From assembly GCA_037138335.1 (NCBI GenBank), contig JBAXIO010000003.1, positions 248,001-312,000 of the forward strand: a stretch of DNA of 64,000 nucleotides, given 5' to 3'. Each line of letters begins with the position of its first letter. Within the stretch, counting starts at the first letter, position 1. The position numbers and the translations under genes were made by a program. Origin of the DNA: CAIRDP01 sp037138335. GTDB lineage: Bacteria > Bacteroidota > Bacteroidia > Bacteroidales > FEN-979. The notes beneath the pieces are model-generated. The model saw only the letters and a program-made list of their open reading frames with translations. It searched no databases and was not told the origin of the DNA. This document shows, piece after piece, positions 41,958 through 52,400 of the stretch.

Positions 41958-41988
41958 CAAAGATATAACTATTAATAATTTTAGCCAA
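41958..41988 (-). promoter_or_regulatory. Promoter of the propeller kinase gene (TTG-20-TATCTTTG)
   Basis: On the minus strand TTG (41988-41986) and TATCTTTG (41965-41958) are 20 bases apart, a full match to the Bacteroidota -33/-7 consensus. The ATG of the kinase gene is 28 bases downstream. Confidence 0.7.
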
Positions 41989-42054
41989 GAATATTGCTTT
42001 TTGCAAAATATTACATATTTTAGTGGGGTTATTACTAACCTTAATTCATAGAGT

Positions 42055-42363
42055 ATGCCAGGAAAAGACAAACTTGTATTGCATATTTTTAATCCAATAG
42101 CAGGCATGAAGACTGTGTCTGTTGATAACATAGATCTGAACAAATACCAGCCGATCGATGTTATACAGATTATGTACCAGAAAGGGGTGAAAGTCTCAAA
42201 CCCTGGAGGGAATATCTGGAAAATGGGGAGGTGCTCAACTCCGCCGGGAAGTGTTAATCCCCAACCCGGAACAGCCCTTGAACAAAGCCTGCCGTTTACC
42301 GATATTCAGAATAGCGTTGTTAGCGGGGATGAACTCTGCATTATTGAAGTGCCGCTTCCGTAA
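42055..42363 (+). CDS. Small orphan protein, function unknown
   Basis: A 102-residue protein with no signal peptide, membrane segment or recognised domain. It is mixed in composition, with a Pro/Gly-rich centre (CSTPPGSVNPQPGTALEQ) and an ordered-looking start (KLVLHIFNPIAGMKTVSVDNIDLNKYQP). It stands alone between the kinase gene (divergent) and a doubtful small gene (convergent). The intact frame and sensible codon use favour a real gene, but no homologue comes to mind. Confidence 0.55.
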   Translation: MPGKDKLVLHIFNPIAGMKTVSVDNIDLNKYQPIDVIQIMYQKGVKVSNPGGNIWKMGRCSTPPGSVNPQPGTALEQSLPFTDIQNSVVSGDELCIIEVPLP

Positions 42364-42412
42364 ATTCCGGGCGGAACTTAATCATCAGATAAGATAATCC
42401 CGCCGTTTCAAT

Positions 42413-42763
42413 TTACTTCCAGCGCTTCACAACGTCAACGAAAAGCCAGCATTTCTGAGCCGGTGTAGAATACCCCGACAGATTTGATCCCTGGTTCTTT
42501 GCAAACATTTTACATGTCTTGTTTACAGGTTCAAATCCTGGCTTTAATGTCTTTTCCCTGAGGCTCGGGCCGGTTTCCTTCTGGATCTGGATTAGCGGGA
42601 GAGCTTTTATTGCTCCGGCCCGTATAAACACCAATGCATTCCCCCGGCCCTGAAGGTACACATGGCTGAACTGCTGCTGTACCATGTGGTCTGGAAATAA
42701 ACCAGGAGGGATAACATCACCACTTACGGAATCCAGCATTAAAAAAAGTAATGAACAAAGCAT
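42413..42763 (-). CDS. Doubtful small gene, possibly a glycosidase remnant
   Basis: An open frame of 116 codons beginning with a short hydrophobic stretch (MLCSLLFLMLDSVSG). The middle, GRGNALVFIRAG, faintly recalls the C-terminal beta-sandwich of GH2 beta-galactosidases, which often read NG-ALVIIR-; the rest has no match I recognise. It may be a true small secreted protein, a decayed gene fragment or a chance frame. Its neighbour is the fucosidase gene, divergent. Confidence 0.35.
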   Translation of the reverse strand: MLCSLLFLMLDSVSGDVIPPGLFPDHMVQQQFSHVYLQGRGNALVFIRAGAIKALPLIQIQKETGPSLREKTLKPGFEPVNKTCKMFAKNQGSNLSGYSTPAQKCWLFVDVVKRWK

Positions 42764-42854
42764 GCTTTTGATTTAACTTAAGGTGGTTTCCAATGGCCAG
42801 ATTTTATAATTTTATGGCCGATTAAAACTTACATTTTCCAAAACAGATATACCG

Positions 42855-44903
42855 ATGAAAAAATTACTGTTCCTGATTTTACTTTCACTATGCTTATCCC
42901 CGGGGCTTTCTGCCCAAAAGGAAACTGAAGCCGGGCATGATCAACGTATGCAGTGGTGGCGTGAAGCGCGCTTCGGAATGTTTATCCACTGGGGTATTTA
43001 TTCGGTTCCTGCAGGCAGCTGGAACGGCAACACAGGATACGGGGAATGGATAAGGACCTCAGCAGAGATCCCTCTTGCGACCTATGATGAGTTCAGGCCC
43101 AGGTTCAACCCGTCCGGTTTTGATGCCGACCAATGGGTAAAAGCAGCCCGTGATGCAGGTATGAAATATATAGTGATCACATCAAAGCACCATGACGGGT
43201 TCTGCATGTTTGATACCAAACAAACCGACTTTAATATCATGAAGACTCCGTTTCAGCGCGACCCGATGAAAGAACTTGCGGCTGCCTGCCGGAAATATGG
43301 ATTAAAATTCTGTTTTTATTATTCGATCATGGACTGGCACCATCCCGATTACCTGCCTAGGAGGGAATGGGAAAAAGACAGGCCGGCCGGGGATGCCGAT
43401 TATGAAAAGTACGTGGCCTATATGAAAGCCGAACTGAAGGAATTGCTCACCCAGTATGGTGATATAGGGGTGCTTTGGTTCGATGGGGAATGGGAATCTA
43501 CCTGGACCCAGGCGCGTGGGCTTGATCTGTATAATTATGTAAGGAACCTCCAGCCTTCCGTCATTATCAATAACCGTGTTGGCGCTGGCCGGCTGGATAT
43601 GGAAGGTATGACCAAACAGGGGATGTTCGGCGGGGATTTCGGTACGCCTGAACAGCAGATCCCTGCAACCGGGCTGCCCGGGGCCGACTGGGAAACCTGC
43701 ATGACCATGAACGACCACTGGGGATATAACAGCAATGACAAGAACTTTAAAAGCTCCAAGGAAATTATCAGGATGCTTACCGACATCGCCTCAAAAGGGG
43801 GGAATTACCTCCTGAATGTCGGCCCGACATCCCTGGGGACATTCCCCCAGGAAAGTATCGACAGGCTGAAAGATATCGGCAAATGGATGGATCTTAACTC
43901 CGAATCAATATATGGTGCAAATGCAAGCCCGTTCTTATTAACCCCCTGGGGCCGTTGTACCATGAAATCAGAAAAAGGCGGTTTTAAACTGTATCTTCAT
44001 GTTTTCAACTGGCCCGTCAAAGGGCAGCTCCTTGTCGCGGGATGCCTCAATAAGGTAAACAAGGCCTATATACTTTCAGATAAAAAACATACGGCCCTTA
44101 CAACGGCCCGTGTTAACGATGCTATTACAATCAATTTGCCCCCGGTAGCCCCCGACACCATTAATACCGTCATCGTTCTTGACCTCAAAGGCAAACCCGA
44201 TTTCACAAATCCGCCCGACATCAATTCCGCTTTTTCATGCCTGGTTGATTCCCTGAAAGTGACCCTCAGTTCATCCCGTCCCAATGTTGAAATCAGGTTC
44301 CTGGTCAGCGATACCGCCAAGCAGGTAGAAGCCGGGGCAGCGCTCTACCATGGCCCCATAACCCTTCACAGGGGAGGCTTTGTGAATGCCCGGTGTTTCA
44401 GGGATGGAAAACCTGTCAGCGGCACCAGCAGCAGGCTCTACATTCAAAAGACACCTACCGTTGCAAGGGCCGTGTCGAACCTGAAACCGGGCCTTTCATA
44501 CCGGTATTTTGAAGGTGAGTGGGATAAAATGCCTAATTTCAAGAAACTCCCTCAATGGTCATTCGGTGTTGTGGATACCATCACCCTGGCTCCGAAGAAA
44601 CGCAATGAAAATTTTGCCATGTATTTTGAGGGCTATTTTAAAGTGCCGAAACGCGCATTATACAGGTTCACCCTAGTTTCTGATGATGGCAGCAAACTCA
44701 TCCTCGACGGATTGGTTGGGATCAATAATGACGGGCTTCATTCGATGCAGGAAAAAAACCTGGAGCAGGGGCTCAACGCAGGATACCATGCCATAAGGGT
44801 GGAATATTTCCAGAGGACCGGCAGTGCCGGCCTTGAGGTTTATATCGAAGGTCCGGGCATCCCCAAAACATTGTTAAAGAAGGACATGCTGTTCCATGAT
44901 TAG
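42855..44903 (+). CDS. Alpha-L-fucosidase, GH29, with PA14-like C-terminal domain
   Basis: Exo-enzyme that removes terminal fucose. The 682-residue protein has a signal peptide (LLFLILLSLCLSPGLSAQ), the GH29 barrel (about 25-350) with RFGMFIHWGIYSVPAG, SKHHDGFCMFDT and the catalytic aspartate in VLWFDGEWE (near residue 212), a beta domain (about 355-430), a chitobiase C-terminal-like domain (about 440-535) and a PA14-like domain (about 555-675, SDDGSKLILDGLVGINNDG) that may bind glycans. It overlaps the mannosidase gene by 8 bases, so the two likely attack the same glycan in the periplasm. Confidence 0.93.
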   Translation: MKKLLFLILLSLCLSPGLSAQKETEAGHDQRMQWWREARFGMFIHWGIYSVPAGSWNGNTGYGEWIRTSAEIPLATYDEFRPRFNPSGFDADQWVKAARDAGMKYIVITSKHHDGFCMFDTKQTDFNIMKTPFQRDPMKELAAACRKYGLKFCFYYSIMDWHHPDYLPRREWEKDRPAGDADYEKYVAYMKAELKELLTQYGDIGVLWFDGEWESTWTQARGLDLYNYVRNLQPSVIINNRVGAGRLDMEGMTKQGMFGGDFGTPEQQIPATGLPGADWETCMTMNDHWGYNSNDKNFKSSKEIIRMLTDIASKGGNYLLNVGPTSLGTFPQESIDRLKDIGKWMDLNSESIYGANASPFLLTPWGRCTMKSEKGGFKLYLHVFNWPVKGQLLVAGCLNKVNKAYILSDKKHTALTTARVNDAITINLPPVAPDTINTVIVLDLKGKPDFTNPPDINSAFSCLVDSLKVTLSSSRPNVEIRFLVSDTAKQVEAGAALYHGPITLHRGGFVNARCFRDGKPVSGTSSRLYIQKTPTVARAVSNLKPGLSYRYFEGEWDKMPNFKKLPQWSFGVVDTITLAPKKRNENFAMYFEGYFKVPKRALYRFTLVSDDGSKLILDGLVGINNDGLHSMQEKNLEQGLNAGYHAIRVEYFQRTGSAGLEVYIEGPGIPKTLLKKDMLFHD

Positions 44904-47900
44904 ACCGGCCCTGGTTGTAAGACTGTTCCTCATTCTGCTGCTTGCTGCCCAGGGCGCCACAGCGGCTGAAAAGGCAAACCGGCCTTCCTCATTTTTCATA
45001 GGATGGGAACGATCGATAACAGGAGGCGGCTTCGGTTACCATTCACCGGAACCTGGCGTGGGATCTTCCCTGCTTGTCCGCTCCCAGGATTCAACCAGGT
45101 TTATTGAATGGGAAACCGAAAAAATTCCTTCCGGCCTGAATGCTGATCATGTTCAGTTTGTATGGATGTTCGGTATCGATGCCAATCCCGCCGGCCATTC
45201 GTATAAGTTGTTCCTGAACGGGGGATACTGCCTTACATTTGAGAATCCGCCGGTTTCTGAAAAAAAGACCTGGATAATACAGGGGCCCCGGGGGACTAAG
45301 CTGACCTTCAGGACCACCATGATCGATAAGTATAATGACCCAATGGGATACGCCATCCTTTCTGTACCCTCTGCATTTATAAAAAAAGGGGAAAGGCAGA
45401 ATGTCAGGATCTGCGGGGAATCGGCCGGGAGCCGTACCTGGTACATGACATTCGAAGCGGCTGTATCGGAGAAAATCAGCATTGTGCAGCAGGAGGCTCT
45501 CATCCGCGGAGCTCAGGATCTGAATTACTATTCTGTCATCGCCGGTTTTATGCACCTTGGCGAACCCGTGAAAACCACCATCGAGCAGCGCGGCGGAAAG
45601 ACGATGTCCTTAGTGCTCCAGCCGGGGTATACTGCTGTCAGGATTTTATTCCCTGCAACAGAGAAGCCCCGGAAGGAACAGCTTAAAATAACCATGGAAG
45701 GCTCGGAACCATTGAAGCAAGAGGTTGTCTGCCACCCTGTGAAACCATGGAAAATATACTTCGTTCAGCATACGCATACCGACATAGGATATACAAGGCC
45801 CCAAACCGAGATTCTCCCCGAGCACCTGAGATATATAGATTACGCCCTCGATTACTGCGACCAAACCGATTCCTTCCCAGATGCCGCAAAATTCAGGTGG
45901 ACCTGTGAGACTTCATGGGCAGTGACAGAATATCTTAAAACAAGACCTCCCGCGCAAAGAGAAAGGCTCCGCAGAAGGCTGAAGGAAGGCAGAATAGAAC
46001 TTACTGCCCTTTACCTGAATTCTTCCGACCTTGAGGATGAACCTACTATTGCCGCTTCACTCAGGCCTGTCGGCTTGTTCCGGGACCTTGGCTTTACTCT
46101 GAAAACAGCCATGCAGGATGATATCAACGGGGTTCCCTGGTGCCTTGTGGATTACCTCAGCGGGGCAGGGATCAGCTATCTCAACATGGGGCAAAACACC
46201 GACAGGGCCCTGAAGCCGTTTAACCGGCCTACAACTTTCGTCTGGGAAAGCCCTTCAGGAAAAAGGATCATTGTGAACCGGCCCGAACATTATATGTGGG
46301 GTAACGGTATGGGAATTATCAATGACAGGGAGACACTTGAGAAAAATCTCTTTGCCCACCTCTCTGATATAAACCATAAAGGCTATCCCTTCAATGAATA
46401 TGCTATTCAGTTCAGCGGGTATATGACAGATAATTCACCCCCCTCAACAACTGCATGCAACATAATTAAGGAATGGAATGAAACTTATGTATGGCCCCGG
46501 CTGAGGCTGGCCACTATCTCTGAATTCCTCGATGAGGTCAGGGAAAAGCATTTACAGGAACTTCCCGTTATTAAGGGAGCCTGGCCCGACTGGTGGATTG
46601 ATGGATTTGGTTCGGCAGCACTTACGACAGCTTATACAAGAATGGCCCACGCCGACTTCATCGCCAATAACGGCTTGATGGCGATAGCCAGGATCATGGG
46701 TGCAGAACGTATCCGGCATGTCGAAGACCTTCAGCAACAGATCTTTGAAGACCTCGCTTTTTATGATGAACATACTTTCGGGGCAGCTGAAAGCATCTCG
46801 GACCCCATGTGCGAAAACAGCGTGGTCCAGCTGGGGGAAAAACTTTCGTACACCTGGGAAGCAGTGAAAAAGAACAGGATCTTAAGGGAGGAGGTCATGG
46901 GGTGCATCCAGGATCGTTTGCCTTCTTCGGCCCGGGACGCATCCATCTCAATCATCAATACAATGAACTGGAACCGTTCGGGAAATGTGAACCTTTACAT
47001 CGACCACCAGCTCCTGCCCGCCGACAGGCAGTTCAGGATACTTGACCAGGATAATAAAGAAGTAAAAGCCCAGGCCTGGAACGAAAGGGCGGAAGGCAGC
47101 TATTGGACTTTGTTTGCCGGGGATGTCCCGCCAATGGGTTACAGCTCTTTCCACATTGAGGTTACAACCGAACCTGCAAAGCATCCGGTTCCTGAAAAGT
47201 TCACAGGTTCGATTGAAAACTCATGGTATGTTCTCAAAATTGACCCTGCCACAGGCAGGATCACAAGCCTGTTTGACAAAGATGCACACCGTGAACTTAT
47301 TGACCGTTCAGCCAAATACGGGTTCGGCGAATTTATTTATGAGACTCTCGGAAAGAACAGGGAACAGATCACCAACGGTCATCTTGACGAATTCAAGAGA
47401 CGGTCCTGGGACAAGGTCTCGGTTTCAGGCGTTACCACCGGGCCGGTATGGACCAGCCTGGCACTTACAGGACAGCTTCCTGAATGTGCTTCGGAGGAGG
47501 GCATACAATGCGAGATAAGAATGTATTCTGCCGAAAAGAAGATTGAATTCAGGTACTCAATGAAAAAACTTGCCGTGACCGATCCCGAAGGAGTATATGT
47601 TTCTTTTCCGTTTAATATGAAAAAAGAAAACAGGGTATTCTTTGAAGTAGCAGGCGCGACCGTTGAAGCCGGCAGGGACCAGATCAACGGCTCGGCGACC
47701 GATTGGCAGGGGATTCAGAATTTTGTTTCACTGGCGGATGACAGCTGCGGCGTGGTCTTTGTTTCCCCCGAGATCCCGATCGTTCAGCTCGGCGGTATCA
47801 ATCTAGGTAAATTCCAGCCCATAGTCAGTAAACCAAGGCCTGAAATTTATTCCTGGGTACTCAATAATTACTGGACTACAAACTTTCTTGCAAGCCAGGA

Positions 47901-48333
47901 AGGGGAACTCAGGTGGACCTACCAGATCACCTCGGCCCCGGCCATAGCCAATGATGAAGCTGCCCGCTTCGCCTGGGGTGCAAGAATACCAATGCTTTCA
48001 AGGGTGCTGCCTGCCTCGGGCCATGAAAATCCCAATCCTGCGAAAGCCGGTTTAATGGGAAATATCCCGTGGAACCTTCTTTTAATTAATGCCCGGCCCT
48101 CGGCTGATTACACAGGCGTTGTTTACAATCTGCGTGAAACGGCAGGCCGTCCTGCTTCTTTTAATCCCCTTCTGCTCATGAAAGGGCCTGCCAATAGAAC
48201 TTCAGAAGCGACAACAAAGATCAGGGCTTCTCTTATGGATGCAATCGGGGGGGAGATCAAACCCCTCGACGGGGATGTTACTATTTCCGCATTTGAAACA
48301 GTATTTATTAAACTGGCATGGAATGAACAATAA
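44896..48333 (+). CDS. Large GH38-family alpha-mannosidase-like glycosidase
   Basis: A 1145-residue exported protein. A signal peptide (VVRLFLILLLAAQGATAA) is followed by an N-terminal beta domain (about 25-280), the GH38 catalytic domain starting VQHTHTDIGYTRP (zinc ligands His and Asp, about 292) with the likely nucleophile in AMQDDINGVPWC (about 413), a helical linker and the GH38 C-terminal beta domains (about 690-1140). GH38 enzymes are zinc-dependent and cleave alpha-mannosides; the exact linkage cannot be told. The gene overlaps the fucosidase gene by 8 bases and carA by 11 bases. Confidence 0.88.
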   Translation: MIRPALVVRLFLILLLAAQGATAAEKANRPSSFFIGWERSITGGGFGYHSPEPGVGSSLLVRSQDSTRFIEWETEKIPSGLNADHVQFVWMFGIDANPAGHSYKLFLNGGYCLTFENPPVSEKKTWIIQGPRGTKLTFRTTMIDKYNDPMGYAILSVPSAFIKKGERQNVRICGESAGSRTWYMTFEAAVSEKISIVQQEALIRGAQDLNYYSVIAGFMHLGEPVKTTIEQRGGKTMSLVLQPGYTAVRILFPATEKPRKEQLKITMEGSEPLKQEVVCHPVKPWKIYFVQHTHTDIGYTRPQTEILPEHLRYIDYALDYCDQTDSFPDAAKFRWTCETSWAVTEYLKTRPPAQRERLRRRLKEGRIELTALYLNSSDLEDEPTIAASLRPVGLFRDLGFTLKTAMQDDINGVPWCLVDYLSGAGISYLNMGQNTDRALKPFNRPTTFVWESPSGKRIIVNRPEHYMWGNGMGIINDRETLEKNLFAHLSDINHKGYPFNEYAIQFSGYMTDNSPPSTTACNIIKEWNETYVWPRLRLATISEFLDEVREKHLQELPVIKGAWPDWWIDGFGSAALTTAYTRMAHADFIANNGLMAIARIMGAERIRHVEDLQQQIFEDLAFYDEHTFGAAESISDPMCENSVVQLGEKLSYTWEAVKKNRILREEVMGCIQDRLPSSARDASISIINTMNWNRSGNVNLYIDHQLLPADRQFRILDQDNKEVKAQAWNERAEGSYWTLFAGDVPPMGYSSFHIEVTTEPAKHPVPEKFTGSIENSWYVLKIDPATGRITSLFDKDAHRELIDRSAKYGFGEFIYETLGKNREQITNGHLDEFKRRSWDKVSVSGVTTGPVWTSLALTGQLPECASEEGIQCEIRMYSAEKKIEFRYSMKKLAVTDPEGVYVSFPFNMKKENRVFFEVAGATVEAGRDQINGSATDWQGIQNFVSLADDSCGVVFVSPEIPIVQLGGINLGKFQPIVSKPRPEIYSWVLNNYWTTNFLASQEGELRWTYQITSAPAIANDEAARFAWGARIPMLSRVLPASGHENPNPAKAGLMGNIPWNLLLINARPSADYTGVVYNLRETAGRPASFNPLLLMKGPANRTSEATTKIRASLMDAIGGEIKPLDGDVTISAFETVFIKLAWNEQ

Positions 48334-49405
48334 AAGTTATCTGATCCTCGACGACGGCACCAGGCTTGAGGGGAAGCAATTCGGGGCCGACCGCTCCGTA
48401 GCCGGGGAAGTGGTGTTCAACACCGCCATGACAGGTTACCCCGAAAGCCTTACCGATCCTTCATACAAAGGGCAGATCCTTGTTCTTACCTTCCCGCTGA
48501 TAGGAAATTACGGGGTTCCCCGCGACCGCTTTGAAAACGGACTGTCGAGGTTCTTTGAATCGGACCACGTGCATATCACGGGCCTCGTCATATCCGATTA
48601 TTCGGTAGACTACAGCCACTGGAACGCCATGAAGAGCCTTAGCGACTGGCTCCGTGAATACAATATACCCGGCTTGTACGGGATCGATACCAGGGCCCTT
48701 ACAAAACACCTACGCGAAAAAGGAACCATGCTTGGCAAACTCATTTCACCGGCAGAAGGTGAAATTGACTGGTATGATCCCAACAAGGATAACCTCGTGG
48801 CTATGGTAAGTATACCCAAACCCCAGGTATATGAAGGGAATGATAACAAAGTGATACTCGTCGACTGCGGTGTGAAAAACAACATCCTCCGCTGCCTGAT
48901 CGATCTCGGCGTGACTGTAAAAAGGGTCCCCTGGGATTATGATTTTACAAAAGAGGATTACGGCGGATTGGTTCTCTCCAATGGCCCTGGCGATCCCCGT
49001 ATGTGCGAAGCAACAATCAGCCATGTTGCAAAAGCACTGGAGGGGGATACGCCGGTTTTCGGCATCTGCCTGGGGAACCAGCTGCTCTCGATAGCAGGAG
49101 GGGCCAGTACTTATAAGCTGAAATACGGCCACAGGGGATATAACCAGCCTGTGCTGCAGGTCGGCACAAACAGGGCATACATCACAAGCCAGAACCACGG
49201 GTTTGCAGTCGACAACGAAACCCTGGGTCCCGACTGGGAACCATACTTCATAAACCTCAACGACAATACCAACGAAGGGATACGGCATAAAACCAGGCCG
49301 TTCATGTCGACCCAGTTTCATCCCGAAGCTTCGGGGGGGCCAAACGATACCCGTTTCCTGTTTGAGGAGTTTCAACGTATGATGACGAAAGGCAATAAGA
49401 AATGA
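48323..49405 (+). CDS. carA: Carbamoyl-phosphate synthase, small (glutaminase) subunit
   Basis: Releases ammonia from glutamine for carbamoyl phosphate made by CarB, feeding pyrimidine and arginine synthesis. The start at MNNKSYLILDDGTRLEG gives 360 residues, the standard length; earlier Met codons lie inside the mannosidase gene. The N-terminal domain has GEVVFNTAMTGYPE and GIDTRALTKHLR; the glutaminase domain has LSNGPGDP and the catalytic cysteine in FGICLGNQLLS (residue 249), with STQFHPEAS for His and Glu. It overlaps the upstream glycosidase gene by 11 bases and carB by ATGA. Confidence 0.96.
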   Translation: MNNKSYLILDDGTRLEGKQFGADRSVAGEVVFNTAMTGYPESLTDPSYKGQILVLTFPLIGNYGVPRDRFENGLSRFFESDHVHITGLVISDYSVDYSHWNAMKSLSDWLREYNIPGLYGIDTRALTKHLREKGTMLGKLISPAEGEIDWYDPNKDNLVAMVSIPKPQVYEGNDNKVILVDCGVKNNILRCLIDLGVTVKRVPWDYDFTKEDYGGLVLSNGPGDPRMCEATISHVAKALEGDTPVFGICLGNQLLSIAGGASTYKLKYGHRGYNQPVLQVGTNRAYITSQNHGFAVDNETLGPDWEPYFINLNDNTNEGIRHKTRPFMSTQFHPEASGGPNDTRFLFEEFQRMMTKGNKK

Positions 49406-52400
49406 TGACAGATATTATAAGAGAAGATATCCGCAAAGTGATCATCCTCGGCTCCGGCGCCCTTAAGATAGGCGAGGCCGGGGAATTTGACTATTCAGGT
49501 TCCCAGGCCCTGAAGGCCCTGAAAGAGGAAGGGATATCCACTGTGCTGGTCAACCCGAACATTGCAACAATTCAGACATCGGAAGAAATAGCCGATAAGG
49601 TGTATTTCCTGCCTGTTACGCCCGAATTCGTTGAACGGGTCATTGAAAAAGAGAAACCCGACGGGATACTGCTTTCCTTTGGAGGACAGACCGCCCTCAA
49701 CTGCGGTGTCAACCTGTTCAAGACCGGGGTGCTGGAAAAACATAATGTAAGGGTGCTGGGAACCCCCGTCCAGACCATCATCGACACCGAAGACCGTGAA
49801 CGTTTCGTCAACAAACTGCTTGAGATAGGGGTGAAGACACCTGTGAGCTTTGCAGTGGAATCAACTGAAGCAGCCATGGAAGCGGCTTCCAGAATTGGCT
49901 TCCCTATAATAATACGTGCGGCATTTACCCTCGGCGGACAAGGCAGCGGTTTCAGCGGGAATGAAGAAGACCTGAAGACCGCGGCAGCAAAAGCATTCTC
50001 ATACTCCACCCAGATCCTTGTCGAGGAGTCCCTTAAAGGCTGGAAGGAGATCGAGTACGAAGTGGTCCGTGACCGTTACGACAACTGCATCACAGTCTGC
50101 AATATGGAGAATTTTGACCCCCTGGGTATCCATACCGGCGAAAGTATTGTCGTTGCGCCTTCCCAGACCCTTACCAATGCAGAGTATTACAAACTCCGGG
50201 ATCTTTCGATCAAAGTCATCAGGCACCTGGGGATCATCGGCGAATGCAATATACAATATGCCCTGAACCCCGATTCGGAGGAGTACCGGGTGATAGAAGT
50301 CAATGCCCGCTTGTCGAGATCATCGGCCCTGGCATCTAAGGCGACAGGCTATCCCCTGGCTTTCGTGGCTGCCAAGCTGGCCCTGGGATATGGCCTGCAT
50401 GAACTGAAAAATTCGGTCACCAAAGTCACTTCGGCATTTTTTGAACCTGCACTGGATTATATAGTCGTGAAGATCCCCCGCTGGGACCTCGGCAAATTCA
50501 GCGGGGTCTCCAAGCAGATCGGCTCCAGCATGAAAAGCGTGGGTGAGATCATGGCCATCGGCCGCACCTTTGAAGAGGCTATCCAGAAAGGACTGCGGAT
50601 GATAGGGCAGGGGATGCACGGGTTCGTCGGAAACAAGGACCTCGAAGTCGAGGCCATAGAGACCGAACTTACCGAACCTACCGACATGAGGATATTCGTG
50701 ATCGCCCAGGCACTGGAAGCTGGGTTTACGGTCGACAGGATATGGGAACTTACCCGCATCGACCGCTGGTTCCTGTATAAACTCCAGAATATCTTCCGTC
50801 TCAGCCACGGGCTTTCAAAGATAGCCTCCCTGGAGGAACTCCCCGACGAACTGCTGAAAGAGGCGAAACGCCTTGGATTCTCCGACTTCCAGATTGCCAG
50901 GCTGATTTTAAAGCACGACAAGACCGAAGTAGGCCGTGACATGCTCCTGGTGAGGGAACACCGCATCAGCCACGGGGTCCTGCCCGTGGTCAAACAGATC
51001 GACACCCTGGCTGCCGAATACCCCGCCGTGACCAACTACCTGTATATGACTTACGGGGGAACAGAACACGATATTGACTATGCAGCCGATGCCACTTCCC
51101 TGCAAAGATCAGTGATAGTGCTTGGTTCCGGCGCCTATCGCATCGGAAGTTCCGTCGAATTCGACTGGTGCAGCGTGAATGCCTTAACTACCGTGCAAAA
51201 GGCCGGTTACCGCTCCGTGATGATCAATTACAACCCCGAAACGGTCAGTACCGACTACGACCTCTGCGACCGCCTTTATTTCGACGAGCTTTCCTTTGAG
51301 AGGGTGATGGACATCATTACCCTCGAAAACCCGGCCGGGGTGATCATTTCGATGGGCGGACAGATCCCGAACAACCTTGCCCTGAGGCTGCATGCCCAGG
51401 GGGTCCATGTTCTCGGAACATCACCCATCGACATCGACAGGGCCGAGGACAGGCATAAATTCTCATCCCTTCTGGATACCCTCGACATCGACCAGCCCCG
51501 TTGGCAGGAACTCACCAGCCTCGACGATATTTTCCGGTTCGCTGAGAAAGTGGGATTTCCAGTACTGGTAAGACCTTCATACGTATTGTCGGGAGCCGCT
51601 ATGAACGTGGTCTCCAACATCAACGAGCTGGAATACTTTTTGAAGCTGGCGGCAAAAGTTTCAAAGGAACATCCTGTGGTGGTCTCCGAATTCATACAGG
51701 AAGCAAAAGAGATAGAGATCGACGCCATTGCCCGCAAAGGAGAGATCGTGGTGTACGCCATCTCGGAACACGTTGAATTTGCCGGGGTCCACTCGGGGGA
51801 CGCAACCATAGTGTTCCCTCCTCAAAAGCTGTATATAGAAACAGTAAGAAGGATCAAGAGGATCAGCCGCGATATTGCCGACTCACTCAACATTACCGGT
51901 CCGTTCAATATCCAGTTCCTGGCCAAGAACAACGACATCAAGGTCATCGAATGCAACCTCAGGGCTTCCCGCTCTTTTCCCTTTGTTTCAAAGGTCCTTA
52001 AAACCAACCTCATCGAGATAGGCACCCAGGTGATGCTTGGGCTTTCATTTGAAAAGCCCGATAAATCATTGTTCGACCTTGATTACATCGGTGTTAAAGC
52101 CCCCCAGTTCTCGTTTTCCCGTTTAAGCAAAGCCGACCCCATTCTGGGAGTCGATATGGCATCAACCGGGGAGGTTGGCTGCATAGGTGATACATTTTAT
52201 GAAGCCATTTTGAAAGCCATGCTGAGCGTGGGTTACAGGATCCCAGGGAAGAACATTATGCTCTCCACAGGCCCTGCAAAGGCAAAAACCACCCTTCTCG
52301 AAGGATGCCGCAAGCTGGCTGAACTGGGGTATAACCTTTATGCCACCCCGGGCACGGCTGAATTCCTGAGATCCTTTGACATACAGTCAACCGTGCTGCA

